Assembly: GCA_039602395.1 (NCBI GenBank)
Contig: JBCNJP010000013.1
Span: 20,877,663 to 20,941,662, forward strand
DNA length: 64,000 nucleotides
Direction: 5' to 3'
Source of the DNA: Deinandra increscens subsp. villosa
Lineage: Eukaryota > Streptophyta > Magnoliopsida > Asterales > Asteraceae
Of the stretch, positions 41,154-52,587 are shown piece after piece. The number at the start of each line of letters is the position of its first letter. The first letter of the stretch is position 1. Below the pieces are notes generated by a model that was not told where the DNA came from, searched no databases, and worked only from the letters and a program-made list of their open reading frames with translations. The position numbers were made by a program, and so were the translations under genes.

Positions 41154-42899
41154 CGTGTGTAGTATCTCTTCAATATCTTCAAATCTGTATCTTCAATCAA
41201 GCTCCCCCTCAAGTGTAGAATCTGTTCATCTAATGAAATGAATCTTCAAACAAAATCCTCCTCAACTTGATTGTAACTTGATCTTGAATACTTAACGATG
41301 TCTGGTGTATCTCTGGTCTTTATCAACAGCTTCAGAAGACTTGAAGTTGTAATTTCCTTCACTTTAGTAACCTGCTCAAAATTTAAATAATCCTGGCGTA
41401 AAATGTCTCTTCGAGACTCCAAGATATGATTTTGAAAATTGAATTTGTATCACGTGTTGATCAGATCGAAAAATAAAACAGAAACAAAATCTTTTTGACT
41501 TTTAGAAAATTTATAACAAAACAAACCTAAAATCTTTTTGATTTTTCAAACTTATGCTAAAACACACCAAAAATCTTTTTGTACTTTTCTTGGAATGAAA
41601 TAAAATTGCAATACAGAATCAGACTCTATTTTTGGTATGAGAAAGATCACTATATGGGATCATATTGGACATGACGCACTGAACTACACTTCAATTTCAA
41701 CTAATTGAAGCACATAAGTCATGATGATTGCCGGTATAATACTTAAACTCAGGCAGAATCATACTCATAACATCTGGATATGTTAAGCTATTGATTAGAT
41801 TTGCTTTAACCAGTGTATCCCACACTATCAGACATATTCAGATATTTTCCTTCTCTTTTTCTTTTTTTTCTTTTTGTGTGATTACACTTGTGAATTTCAC
41901 AAAGTATAACAATTTTATGATATCGTCAACTGTGTTCCATGCAAAAAGAAATAAGAAAGTTAAATCGTCTACCTTAAGGTCGATCTTTCGATATGCAGAT
42001 AAGGCATCGGATTTAACAAAATAAGAAAAATAAAACAAGTTGAAATTGTATAACCCAACAACAATCAGGTCGCTACTCACGTACACGCAGAGAAAGTCCG
42101 ATGAGTTATACGAAACACCAAAGAAAATAAAGCAGAATGTCAAACGAACAACAACCAGGTCGGTCATGTGGACACGCAGAGAAAGTCCAATCGTTTGACA
42201 AAATAAAGAAAATCAAACAAGTTTAAATATTTGCAAAATGAACACATGTATACACCGTGACTTCTCATTTTGAATTTCACACATATTTTTCTTTTTGTCA
42301 TGAAATATGCATCAAGATGTTATCCACATGGTCGGGCATTAGTATTTAGTAAATATCACATCTGAATACTTTCTGATTTGCCGAGCCTACCAAACATATC
42401 AAACAATGATCTTATGGCCCTTTCATCTACTCTATCCATGAGTCAGATACGTAAGCCAATGTACCATCATTTCCCAATGATCAATCTCTAAAAAAATTAT
42501 ATATTGTGCATGTATTCACCTTCCTTATATATTTTGCATGTATTCATATTCTTTATATATTTGGCATGTATTCACCTTCTTCCCGTAACATGCATTTTCA
42601 TAATTTCTCCCCCTTACATGCATTTCTCCCCCTTAAAATAAAAACTCTATTTTTGGATTTTCACTTTACAAAACATGACGCTATTTTTGGTAATTAACAA
42701 AGGAAAATGCATAAAGAAAGAAAAACTGATCAATCAACACGTATACCTCGCAGGATAAGAATTTCAGAAAAATTTGCAGGTTGGAAAGATATATCATGAC
42801 ATTTAAGTTAAGCAGAATACTCCTCCATCAACAACTTTTCAATCGTCGATAGGTCTTTTACAAGTACCTGCACACTGATCAAACTGATTAGTTCATAAA
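41154..42899 (-). other. 3'UTR of minus-strand gag-only copia
   Basis: No gene. Minus-strand signals: extra polypurine tracts (CTCCCCCT on plus at about 41202 and 42608-42635), CAAAAAGATTTT three times (41485-41496, 41529-41540, 41570-41581), the two-copy module (42066-42099, 42156-42188) and GGTAGGCTCGGC (42380-42391). These are the same cassette signals as in the other copia elements. Confidence 0.7.
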
Positions 42900-43529
42900 T
42901 TACCCGAAGCGGATCGCTTCTGGTCGACGAGTGTCCTGGTTTTGCTTCGAAACCACCTTTGGTTTCCAAAATTGTGATTGTTTTGGTAAGTCAGTTTTTG
43001 ATGAATCAATCACAGGTAACTGTGATGATGAACCTACATTTTGAACCTTTTGAAACATAGGAACAAAACGGTTTTGTTTTAGAAAGAATGTAGGTTCACA
43101 TGCATCAAAAACTCTGCCTTGTTCATCGAATAACTTTGGTTTGGCAGGTTTACCAAAAACTGGTGTCTTTTGAAACCTTCGGTTTGATTCAGGAGGAAGT
43201 GGACAATCTTTTGCCATATGCCCTTTTTGGCGGCAAACATAACATACACGTTCAGATTTGTCCCACCTTTTAGGTGCCTGCACAGAATCACACACATAAA
43301 TATCTCGAATATGATCAAAAGAAGTATGATATACCTGATTCCGGTGATCATGAACCCATTTAGATGTTAGGCTTCGAGAATGAGAACCATCAAAAGAACT
43401 TTTGACAATTTGATTCTTCAAGGTTCTTGAAGCATCCTTATTCTCAAACACTTCATAAATTTTCTTTGCATCAACGCAGTGAACTGGAAACTCTTTGTCG
43501 GAGAAAATCTGGTCGGAACCTTTGAGCAT
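42900..43529 (-). CDS. gag: Copia gag C-terminal part with CCHC knuckle
   Basis: This 209-aa minus-strand frame has a single zinc knuckle, CYVCRQKGHMAKDC (about 43248-43207), in a basic, Gln/Phe-rich setting. It is the tail of the interrupted gag that starts at 46161. The first Met is only the first after a stop. No protease motif follows; the frame ends at the 3'UTR, so pol has been lost. Confidence 0.72.
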   Translation of the reverse strand: MLKGSDQIFSDKEFPVHCVDAKKIYEVFENKDASRTLKNQIVKSSFDGSHSRSLTSKWVHDHRNQVYHTSFDHIRDIYVCDSVQAPKRWDKSERVCYVCRQKGHMAKDCPLPPESNRRFQKTPVFGKPAKPKLFDEQGRVFDACEPTFFLKQNRFVPMFQKVQNVGSSSQLPVIDSSKTDLPKQSQFWKPKVVSKQNQDTRRPEAIRFG

Positions 43530-45093
43530 GTAGAAACGCTCAAGTTAAACCTTCTCAGCTTTAAAAACTTCCTTCTTCACTTGTTTCATCTTCAGTTTCT
43601 TCAAATCTTGAGATGATGATGCTGGAACCTCCTCAGCTTTGACTTCTTTGTTTTAAAACCCAAACCAACATGCTTTCCAACAACTTTTTCCTCAGAATGT
43701 AAATTCTGGTGCTATCCTTTGCAAACTTAGAAAATTCAGCTTTGATATCTTTAAGATTTGTCTTTTAAAAAAAATCATCTCATTAAATTCAGGTTGAGAA
43801 CAAATATTTTCTCTCGAAGTAGCTGATTCCTCATTATCAGCAGAAGATGATCCAGAAACAAACTTAGGAGCCGGAGGAATTTCAGATTTCTTGCCCTTCT
43901 TCTTCTTAGTCTTCTTGGATTTCTTCTTCTTCACAATCTTCTCTTCTTCTGAATTTGATGATGTAAACTTTGAGTAATCAATCTCTTCAACCTTCTCTTT
44001 CACTTCTTTGAAAGCTTCCTTGATATGAGTAGGAGGTGAAGCTGTTTATCGAACATCCTTTCAAAATTTTCATCTTTAGCCAGAAAGCTTGTGAATACTT
44101 GAGAATTAGAGACATTATTCAGCAAGTGATTGGCATCAATCACCTAAATCTTTAAATCTGAAATTTGCTTATAAGCATCAGCCAATACCTTCTCAGTAGC
44201 ATCAAGCGCTTTGCAACTTTGTGCGTCTCAAATTTTTGCATGCGTAGATTTTCCATTCCCTCAAACAATTCTTTCTTTAATTTATCTTGATTTCTCTTTT
44301 GAATCTCCAAATTTACAGTTTGAACTTTGTTTACACTTACTAGTTCACGCTTCTCATCCAAATATTTTTACATCACAGCTTGATAACTTGCAATTTTAGC
44401 AGCAGATTCTTCAGCATCCTTTGTCAACAAATCAAGTTTGACCTTTGACTTATCAAAAAGATTCTGAAAATCATTTGCACCATCTTCAGCTTCATCCTTC
44501 CATTTCTTGACTTCATTCACCAACTCATTCTTCTCTTCAGATATCTTTGTATTTGAAGCTTTAACATTCTTTTTGTCTTGTTTTAATACCTCTAAAGTTT
44601 CATTCAGCAATTTGACCTCGGTAATTAAACATTCATTCTTCAAAACTAATTCCTTCTCATGTTCCCTAGACACCTCCAAATCCTCTTTCACCAACTTGAA
44701 TTCCTCAGAAAGCTCTTGAATTTTATTAAATAACAAAGCATTCGCTTTCAACAAACTTTCCAAATTTTCAGCCAATTCATAGGAACTTGGTGCTGAACTT
44801 GTGTCTAAACTTGTATCTGAACAAGAATCTTCTTGTTGATCATGAGTGACTATTAAAGAAGATGAATCAAAATGTTTACCCCAATCATAAACACCATCAT
44901 CTTGAACCGTTAAAGATGTTGTTTTGGTTGAATTACTGGACGATAGTTGAGTAAAACCGGGTTTGCTTCAATGATCTTGCTGACATTCTCTAGGAAAATG
45001 TCCAAGCTTCGAACACTTGTAGCACTTGATATTTGATTTATCAAAACCCAATTTGCCACTAAAAGCTTGTTTTCCAGTTTTCTTATAATATCG
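43530..45093 (-). pseudogene. Middle of minus-strand copia gag (coiled coil)
   Basis: Between the two open ends the gag frame continues with several breaks. CCHC CYKCSKLGHFPREC lies at about 45032-44991. A stop at about 44980 follows, then a strong coiled coil (44775-44368: LVKEDLEVSREHEKELVLKN onward). Then comes a stop, a further charged stretch (44361-44152), and a Lys-rich run near 43900. The coiled-coil plus two-knuckle layout matches the other copia gags in this window. Confidence 0.7.
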
Positions 45094-46161
45094 TTATGAC
45101 CTTTGAGTTAACATAGCGAGTTGCCATGCCATATCTAACTCATTCAAGTGATCATCATCAAGCTCATTCAAATCTTCTTTAACCAATTGTGCCTTCCCAA
45201 TATCATTTATAATCATTCCAAAAGACGAAGAAATGAGAGCAGCAATCAATTTAGCACATTCATCCACCGATTGAACAGAAAATGCACTTTGATGTGATGA
45301 ATCGGGATTTGTAAAAGTACCACCTTTTGAAGAATCAGACTTTCCAGAAACTCCAGCCATAAAAGCAATACTTGGTGCAGAACTCAGATTTGGCTTTGCT
45401 TTAGCATTCATGCTAGAAGTATTCTCACCATGATATAACTCAGGGTTTTGTAAAGTAGGAGTTGATTTCTTTGAATTTAACATTTCCATTTCCCGAGCAT
45501 GATGTTTTCTAGTAAGCTCGTGAAATATCAGAGTAGAGTATTCTTTATCATGAGTGAGCAGCAAAACATTGTTCTCCCACTTTTCAGGCAAAGCTTCCAT
45601 AATCTTTTCCTTCAAATCAGTATCAGTTTTCTCAATTCCAACCACCTTTAATTCACTAATGAGATGTGAAAACCTTGAAACAAGAGCAGTAATGTTCTCA
45701 TTGTCATAATGTTGAAAATTATAAATTTCTTTATTCAACACTTTCTTTCGACTCTTCTTGTAATCATCAGTTCCTTCACATCTTGCTGATAAAGCATCGA
45801 ACAATTGCTTAGACTTCTTGCAAGTACTAAATTGATGAAGCAACTCGGTGGGTAATGCCATCGTAAGATAACCGAAAGCTTTTTGTTCAAGCTCGTACGA
45901 TTTCCTTTCGGCAATGTCGAAGGTATGAACTTCCTTGAAATCTCCTTGATCAGTCGGATGTTGATAAAGATTCTTGATCGGAATCCACAAATCAATATCA
46001 TTCGTGCTTATGTAAGCAGAAAATCCTTGCTTCCAATTCTGATAATCTTCCAACTTCAACAACTTGGGGACTTTTTGACTTGTTCCAATTTCGTTATCGA
46101 AGTTCATCATAGTCTGCATTGCACTTTGCATCACGGCAAAAGCTTGAAATTCTGACATCAT
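45094..46161 (-). CDS. gag: Copia gag N-terminal capsid-like domain
   Basis: Starts MMSEFQAFAVMQSAMQTMMN at 46161. Residues 30-220 are the copia gag core (LLKLEDYQNWKQGFSAYIST, YKKSRKKVLNKEIYNFQHYD, KIMEALPEKWENNVLLLTHD), followed by a linker and DECAKLIAALISSSFGMIIN, LDMAWQLAMLTQ. The frame ends at TAA just before the first zinc knuckle. Short leader sequence upstream holds CCGAAC motifs (46185-46200), and the element's 5' LTR is replaced by the LTR at 46213. Confidence 0.82.
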   Translation of the reverse strand: MMSEFQAFAVMQSAMQTMMNFDNEIGTSQKVPKLLKLEDYQNWKQGFSAYISTNDIDLWIPIKNLYQHPTDQGDFKEVHTFDIAERKSYELEQKAFGYLTMALPTELLHQFSTCKKSKQLFDALSARCEGTDDYKKSRKKVLNKEIYNFQHYDNENITALVSRFSHLISELKVVGIEKTDTDLKEKIMEALPEKWENNVLLLTHDKEYSTLIFHELTRKHHAREMEMLNSKKSTPTLQNPELYHGENTSSMNAKAKPNLSSAPSIAFMAGVSGKSDSSKGGTFTNPDSSHQSAFSVQSVDECAKLIAALISSSFGMIINDIGKAQLVKEDLNELDDDHLNELDMAWQLAMLTQRS

Positions 46162-46212
46162 TGAAAATTTTAAGATTCTGATCGTCCGAACACTATCCGA
46201 ACCAAACTCTGT

Positions 46213-46868
46213 TGTAGGACCGTTGATTACTCAGAGAAAATAATCAGAACAAGAACTCTTTACTTGTGGATCACAACCTTGCGGAATAAAGTTGCATCAC
46301 ACTTGTTTTACTTAAGCTTTGTTTTACTTATACTTGTAGCTTGATTGTATTGATTGCATAAACTAGTAAGCACAAGATAATAAATTTCTCGGTACTATTT
46401 TCATTAACTCAAGTTCAAACTGTTACAAGTGTAAGCACTAAATCTGGTACTTGTGAATGAACTAGCTAACAACTATATATAGTACTAAGGAGATCAACCA
46501 CAGCCGTTGATCTCATACGGGCTAATCTAACCGTACATGAAAGTCAAACTACAAACCTACTAAAAGAACATTAGTAAACATACATAAGAGGAAATGTGCA
46601 AAATGCAATTATCTATAAGTAGGAGACGGCTAGGATCTGAATCTGAAGAAGAAAAGTAGTTGCAGGTCTGATTTCTGCAAAAGTGAACTTTCAGTACTTT
46701 TTCGGTTAAACTCTTTATACTGTTGGATAAAAGAGTTCACCCGGAAATGTTCTCCGCTTGAGCTTTTCCGGTTGACAAGTCTTCCGCTTGAGTGTTTTCC
46801 GCTTGAACATATCTACAACCGGAAATCTTCATCTTGAACCGGTTGACTCAGATTTTCATTTCCTTACA
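46213..46868 (-). repeat. 3' LTR of AACCGGAA-family copia (minus strand)
   Basis: The reverse complement starts TGTAAGGAAATG at 46868, right after a polypurine tract, and ends GGTCCTACA at 46213. It matches the plus-strand LTR at 5755-6433 but lacks its 3'-end duplication. It carries the same CAACCGGAAAA / TCAAGCGGAA motifs (46730-46850). Confidence 0.92.
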
Positions 46869-46882
46869 ATCTCCCCCTAAGA
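46869..46882 (-). promoter_or_regulatory. Polypurine tract
   Basis: Minus-strand TCTTAGGGGGAGAT directly before the LTR. Confidence 0.88.
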
Positions 46883-46944
46883 TGATGCTGCCAAAACTTA
46901 TCCTTTATATGTTGTTCTTCAAAAATTGACTATCTCCAAGAGCT

Positions 46945-49804
46945 TTACTCTTCAGGAGATGGCGGCCTTTCAAATTGAACTTTTGTTTTGTTCAACTCTC
47001 TCATAATCCTCCTGGTCTGAAAATTTCTGGTTGAAAGTTGAGGTCTTTTTGCAATAGACTTCTTTCTTCCAGGTGAAGCACCAGTGGTAGGATTAGCAGA
47101 TGATTCATCAGTTTCAATTGGGACTTTACCTTTCCCTTTATCTGCTTGAGAGGGACTTTGAACAGAACTGGTTGCAGCTTGCTCAATGGATTCAGAAGGT
47201 ATTGTTGGTGATATGGTGGGTGGTTTCATGGTTTGTGATGGTGAAGCTGAAGGTGTGGTAATTTTGGGTGGTGAGGAAGGTTGGTTGTACATCCAAACAG
47301 GTGCACAGGGTTTAGGCTTTGCAGGGGTAATGTCAGTCCAGTTATCTACCTTCCAATTTGGTGACATATATCTGGGTTTGGTAGGTCTGGATCCCCTGGG
47401 CCTTGGGTTCATTCCCCTTGGTCTGTAGGACTGGAATTTGGATGATGGTGTAGGAACATGAGAGGCTGGGTGCTTAAGTCTTTCCAACAGATTAGTAGGA
47501 AGAGACTCAGCAAGTAGGTCAGAAGGATGAAATGGCTCAGGCTTAATGTATGTAGACGAGGGGTTACCTGTGACTGTCTCAGATGGCAAAGGCATTTGGA
47601 GACTTGGAATCACAGCAAACTCTGCTCCTTTGACTTGTTTGAGCAGCTCATCTACAATTTTGCATATGTCTTTGGCCTTCATCTTCTCTACTTCAGCAGC
47701 AGGCTTGAGACATCTGATGATAGCACATCTCTTGATTCTTTCCATTAGCTCCAGGTTGTCTAGGCTTTTATTTAAGACTGTTGGCATTTTGGAAGCAATG
47801 TTGATCAGCCTAGTTTTCTCTTGTTCACTCAGCTTTGGAAGGTCATATATCTGCATTCTCCATTCACTGGACCTTTTCCTAGCTTCACCCACCATTCCTT
47901 CAACCACAAAGTCATTTGTGAGGAGATCCAGATCTACCATGAACTGTTTGTGTTGCATATATCTGGGTTTGGTAGGTCTGGATCCCCTGGGCCTTTGGGT
48001 TCATTCCCCTGGGTCTGTAGGACTGGAATTTGGATGATGGTGTGGGAACATGAGAGGCTGGGTGCTTAAGTCTTTCCAACGGATTAGTAGGAAGAGACTC
48101 AGCAAGTAGGTCAGAAGGATGAAATGGTTCAGGCTTAATGTATGTAGATGAGGGGTTACCTGTGACTGTCTCAGATGGCAAAGGCATTTGGAGACTTGGA
48201 ATCACAGCAAACTCTGCTCCTTTGACTTGTTTGAGCAGCTCATCTACAATTTTGCATATGTCTTTGGCCTTCATCTTCTCTACTTCAGCAGCAGGCTTGA
48301 GATATCTAATGATAGCACATCTCTTGATTCTTTCCATTAGCTCCAGGTTGTCTAGGCTTTTATTTAAGACAGTTGGCATTCTGGAAGCAATGTTGATTAG
48401 CCTAGTTTTCTCTTGTTCACTCAGCTTAGGAAGGTCATATATCTGCATTCTCCATTCAATGGACCTTTTCCTAGCTTCATCCACCATTCCTTCAACCACA
48501 AAGTCATTTGTGAGGAGATCCAGATCTACCATGAACTGTTTGTGTTGCAAATTTGACTTAGCAGCCTCTGATCTCATCCTGGCTTGATCATTTTCCCAGT
48601 TATGGACGAAATGTTCTTCATTTAGATCGTCCATAATCAGTTGTTCACCTGACTGGTCAGAATCAACCATAGACTCATCTTCTACCCTTGGTTGAGGAGT
48701 TATGCAATCTCCACTCTTCTTCAGCTTGATCATCCTCATTGGCTTGGTTTGTTTCTTTCTTTTGTAGCTCAGTGGAGGCTCTGAATCAGAGGTGGAGTGC
48801 ATTTGGATCAAAGTTTCAGCTATCTCAGCTTCAGTTGGGTCTTCTGGTTGAGTCTATTCCGGTTAAGATTTTTCCGGTTGAGTCGCTTTCGGTTGAACTT
48901 CAGCCGGAGATTCTGTACTTGGATTTTTCAGTACAGAGCTGATGATTTCAGTTGCATCCTCTCCTTCTTTTTCACCTTCAACCACTTCAGTCTGGATGAG
49001 TGAAGTTTCACCAATCACATCTTCATGAACCATATCAGCAACAGGTTGAGTGACAATGCTAGTTGTGATTTCATCCAGTTTAGACTTGGCTAATGCCTCC
49101 TCTTGTGGGATAATCACATTGGTCAAGAATTGCTTGACCTGCAGAATGCTCTCTGGCTGAGCACCTGCAACTAACATTGTTGCTTTAATCATTCCCAACA
49201 GGCTTGGATCCTGTGGAAAGACCTTCATGAGAGAGCTCATCGTCACCTTGGTTAACCCATCAGCAACTGAAAAGGTATCAAACTTGGCTAACCTAAAGGC
49301 TGTTTGCCTTGCATCTTCAGGAAGTGGCACTGTTTGATCATACTCTTCAACTTCATCAGCTGTGGTTGCAACAGCAGTAATATCAAGTGTTGGAGGATTA
49401 GCCTTCTCCCCCTTTTTGGTAGCATCAGCTTCTACAGCCTGACCTCCAAAAGGAAATAGGTTCAAAGTACTAATCTCAGCAGTATTCTGTGTAACTGGTT
49501 CAAACCTTGGTGCAGGGGAAGTTTGCGGTTGAACAATTGGGGCTTCAACAGGAACTTCTTGAGCTTGAGCAGCGGCAGGATTTTTCATTACAAGGCTGGC
49601 AACAGTCGAATTGAGACTGGTTACCTGAGCCTGTAGAGTTTTGTATAATCCCATCAATTCAGTAAGTGTTAAACTATCCTCAACTGGATGTGCACCAGTA
49701 TCATAGGAAAAAGATGGACCATCAGCCCTATGCTGATCAAGTCCACCACCCTTGTGTTCTTGGCTCCTGGGATTCCCCTCAACTACAGTTTTCCCTTTCG
49801 GATC
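46945..49804 (-). pseudogene. Copia extra ORF between pol and 3' LTR (env position)
   Basis: On the minus strand the frame enters at 49804 (cut there by another element). It reads DSLTLTELMGLYKTLQAQVT and then a Ser/Ala/Pro-rich region to about 48863, continues at 48811-47912, and repeats part of itself at 47955-46945. It has a charged helical region (DLPKLSEQEKTRLINIASKM) and a Pro/Ser/basic C-terminus. The LTELM segment resembles the extra ORF I know from Asteraceae copia elements. It occupies the env-like position of Sireviruses, but I see no signal peptide or membrane segment, so an envelope role is not supported. A one-base insertion in the second copy (near 47993) breaks the frame. CCGG motifs typical of the family LTR occur at 48843-48905. 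Confidence 0.7.
47365..48549 (-). repeat. 591-bp tandem duplication in extra ORF
   Basis: 47365-47955 and 47956-48549 are copies, both starting (plus strand) CATATATCTGGGTTTGGTA. They differ at roughly a dozen or more positions. The unit is a multiple of three, so it first duplicated the protein segment in frame; one copy later gained a base. Confidence 0.9.
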
Positions 49805-50175
49805 TGTTAGGACAAGTTTCTGTGTGTGGCCGTTACTGTACGAATAGAATAGATTGAATGTATAGGGTTTATTGTATATGGTGATGTCAACATATCAACC
49901 AGCGTACCAGTTGGTACGCCGGACCAACTGGTCCGGCGGACCATATGGTACGCCAGCTGGTTTCCTATAAATAGGATTGGTATGTTGATCATCTCTAAGT
50001 TTGTTCATTTCATTCTGTGTGGTCTGTGTGAGAGAGAGGAGGTTCTGTCCAAACCTCCTCCAGAGCTTAATTGATGTATACTCTCTCGGTATTGTAATCA
50101 TTTGACTATAATTGAATGACAAACTTCCGTCTCTATCATTCTATGATCTGGAAACGATCCTTATACGGTTATACA
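49805..50175 (+). repeat. 5' LTR of young element
   Basis: TGTTAGGACAAG...TTATACA. It contains palindromic GGTACGCCGGACC / AACTGGTCCGG motifs (49905-49955), then TATA box CTATAAATAGG (49966-49976). Confidence 0.95.
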
Positions 50176-50177
50176 AC

Positions 50178-50190
50178 TGGTATCAGAGCC
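50178..50190 (+). promoter_or_regulatory. Primer-binding site
   Basis: TGGTATCAGAGCC, 2 bp after the 5' LTR. Confidence 0.95.
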
Positions 50191-50394
50191 GTTGGTTCAA
50201 TTTCCAGATCACATTTTCGTTTTTGAAGTTTTTTGAGACGTTAAATGGCTGATTAGGTGTGATTCAGTGTCGTTTTGCTTGATTTTTGTTCAAACGAACC
50301 TTCCTGAGTCATTTTCGCACCTAACAGTGGTGTTTGATTGAAGAAATTCGACAACATTTTGAATCTGGAGTGAAATTTGAGAATTTCACGTTTT

Positions 50395-50690
50395 TGAGGT
50401 CTGATCCGCCGCTGGTCCGCAGCTCATCCGCCAGGCAATCTTCAACCGCCGGATCAATTGATTCATCCGCCGGATCAGATGGTCAGGAAGACAATCTTCA
50501 ACGTGGTCCGGAGCAGTTTCAGCGTATCACATCTGGTCCGCCGTACCACATCTGGTCCGCCGTACCAAATCTGATCCGCCGTACCATATCTGGTCCGCAC
50601 CTGGTCCGCCGGTACGAGTCTGATCCGCTGGTAAAGTTGGTCCGGATTTTGGTCCGCTGATAACGATTTGGTCCGCTGAAGCTTCTGATC
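50395..50690 (+). repeat. Array of TGGTCCGCC / GTACCA motifs
   Basis: About 15 copies of (C)TGGTCCGC or (C)TGATCCGC, several as 19-21-bp tandem units with GTACCACAT (50529-50590). The same CCGG/GTACC words occur upstream of the LTR TATA box. Confidence 0.9.
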
Positions 50691-50692
50691 CG

Positions 50693-50783
50693 CCGCCAGG
50701 GGCTCTGCCCCTTGGACCCCGCCAGGGGCTGCCGCCCCTTGGACCCCGCTTCTCGGGGGCGCTGCCCCCGAACCCCCGTTAAT
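50693..50783 (+). repeat. GC-rich hairpin cluster
   Basis: GCCAGGGGCTCTGCCCCTTG, then GCCAGGGGCTGCCGCCCCTT, then CGGGGGCGCTGCCCCCG: three successive GC-rich inverted repeats in an otherwise AT-rich element. Confidence 0.85.
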
Positions 50784-51715
50784 CAGTAATCAACATCTGG
50801 GGGTTGTTTTCGGGAATGGGGAGAGGTCGTGGGAATTTCATTGATTTAAATCAGTTATCGAGTTTACCCTTGATTCGATAGCTGTGGGTTATTATAATTG
50901 AAGAATTACCAGATTCTTATGCTTATCATGAATTAGTCGTCGAATTTCAAGATTGTGTTGTTTGTTGGTAGTCATTGTTTTTGAGGATGGACAGAGATCC
51001 AAAAACACGTGTTTTCTGATGATGGACAGAGATTCAGAGACATGGATATGATTACACAAACGGAAAAATATGGAAGAATTGAATATGTCACTTGTTTAGG
51101 GGGAAATTGAGACCCTTGAAAATTTCAAAGTTTCACAGTTGAAAAAGTGAATATTCAAAAGCAATCAATTCGGGGATGATGGTGATTTTTGATCTTCATG
51201 GAAAGGTGGTGTATTCTGATGTTCGTGCAAACCGATATGTCAAAGTTTTCGATGATGGTTTGGAACTCTCTAATCAAATGCCCGATACATTGTTAAGTCA
51301 TGAAGTTGACGTTATAGCCTTTGATTGTTGATATATTGGGATGGATTTCATTCTGAGGGGGAATTTCTATGATTGAAGATGCTGATCGTGTCTGTTTTCA
51401 TCAAGATCAGAATGTATTACAATTCGGTGAAGATTGAAGATTTCTGTCAAAATGTAGTGATGTTTAAGAGATCTTAAACAATTGCCGGGAACGACTAATG
51501 AAGTGAACCGTTATCTTTTGCCTGATGTGGAAGTGTTTGAAGCGAGGGGGAACTTTATTGGTTGTGGTGATTGTACAAGATTCTGAACTGTGTCCTGCAT
51601 ACCTGAAGTTTCGGTCAAGGGGAGTTTGCTGAAGATAGAGGCGTCTGCGGCAGACTGACTGAAGATTGCTTGAAGTTAAAGATTTACATTCGACAGTAAC
51701 GTCCAAGGGGGAATC

Positions 51716-52086
51716 TGTTAGGACAAGTTTCTGTGTGTGGCCGTTACTGTACGAATAGAATAGATTGAATGTATAGGGTTTATTGTATATGGTGATGTCA
51801 ACATATCAACCAGCGTACCAGTTGGTACGCCGGACCAACTGGTCCGGCGGACCATATGGTACGCCAGCTGGTTTCCTATAAATAGGATTGGTATGTTGAT
51901 CATCTCTAAGTTTGTTCATTTCATTCTGTGTGGTCTGTGTGAGAGAGAGGAGGTTCTGTCCAAACCTCCTCCAGAGCTTAATTGATGTATACTCTCTCGG
52001 TATTGTAATCATTTGACTATAATTGAATGACAAACTTCCGTCTCTATCATTCTATGATCTGGAAACGATCCTTATACGGTTTTACA
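51716..52086 (+). repeat. 3' LTR of young element
   Basis: Identical to the 5' LTR except GGTTTTACA for GGTTATACA at the end. Confidence 0.95.
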
Positions 52087-52087
52087 G

Positions 52088-52587
52088 NNNNNNNNNNNNN
52101 NNNNNNNNNNNNNNNNNNNNNNNNNNNNNNNNNNNNNNNNNNNNNNNNNNNNNNNNNNNNNNNNNNNNNNNNNNNNNNNNNNNNNNNNNNNNNNNNNNNN
52201 NNNNNNNNNNNNNNNNNNNNNNNNNNNNNNNNNNNNNNNNNNNNNNNNNNNNNNNNNNNNNNNNNNNNNNNNNNNNNNNNNNNNNNNNNNNNNNNNNNNN
52301 NNNNNNNNNNNNNNNNNNNNNNNNNNNNNNNNNNNNNNNNNNNNNNNNNNNNNNNNNNNNNNNNNNNNNNNNNNNNNNNNNNNNNNNNNNNNNNNNNNNN
52401 NNNNNNNNNNNNNNNNNNNNNNNNNNNNNNNNNNNNNNNNNNNNNNNNNNNNNNNNNNNNNNNNNNNNNNNNNNNNNNNNNNNNNNNNNNNNNNNNNNNN
52501 NNNNNNNNNNNNNNNNNNNNNNNNNNNNNNNNNNNNNNNNNNNNNNNNNNNNNNNNNNNNNNNNNNNNNNNNNNNNNNNNNNNNNNN
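52088..52587. other. Assembly gap, 500 N
   Basis: Exactly 500 N. It hides the right target duplication of the young element and the rest of the cut extra ORF. Confidence 0.95.

Larger units (their letters stand above)
49805..52086 (+). mobile_element. Very young non-autonomous LTR element, 2.28 kb
   Basis: LTRs 49805-50175 and 51716-52086 (371 bp each) differ at only one position that I can find. PBS TGGTATCAGAGCC at 50178-50190; PPT CCAAGGGGGAATC before 51716. The internal 1.54 kb encodes nothing longer than about 108 aa. Left flank GGATC; the right flank shows only G before the gap, which agrees with a GGATC duplication. Further PPT-like sites (AGGGGGAAATT 51099, GAGGGGGAATTT 51354, GAGGGGGAACTTT 51543, CAAGGGGAGTTT 51618) suggest Sirevirus ancestry. 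It cuts the extra ORF of the minus-strand copia. Confidence 0.93.

Noticed and set aside
47186..48587. Plus-strand frames opposite the extra copia ORF
   Set aside because: Shadows of the minus-strand protein; duplicated only because the minus-strand segment is duplicated.
46945..49804. A viral envelope glycoprotein
   Set aside because: The env position is right for a Sirevirus, but I see no signal peptide, furin-type site or transmembrane segment.
49807..50122. Small minus-strand ORFs repeated at 51718-52033
   Set aside because: They are LTR sequence present twice. Identity reflects the LTR pair and not a conserved peptide.
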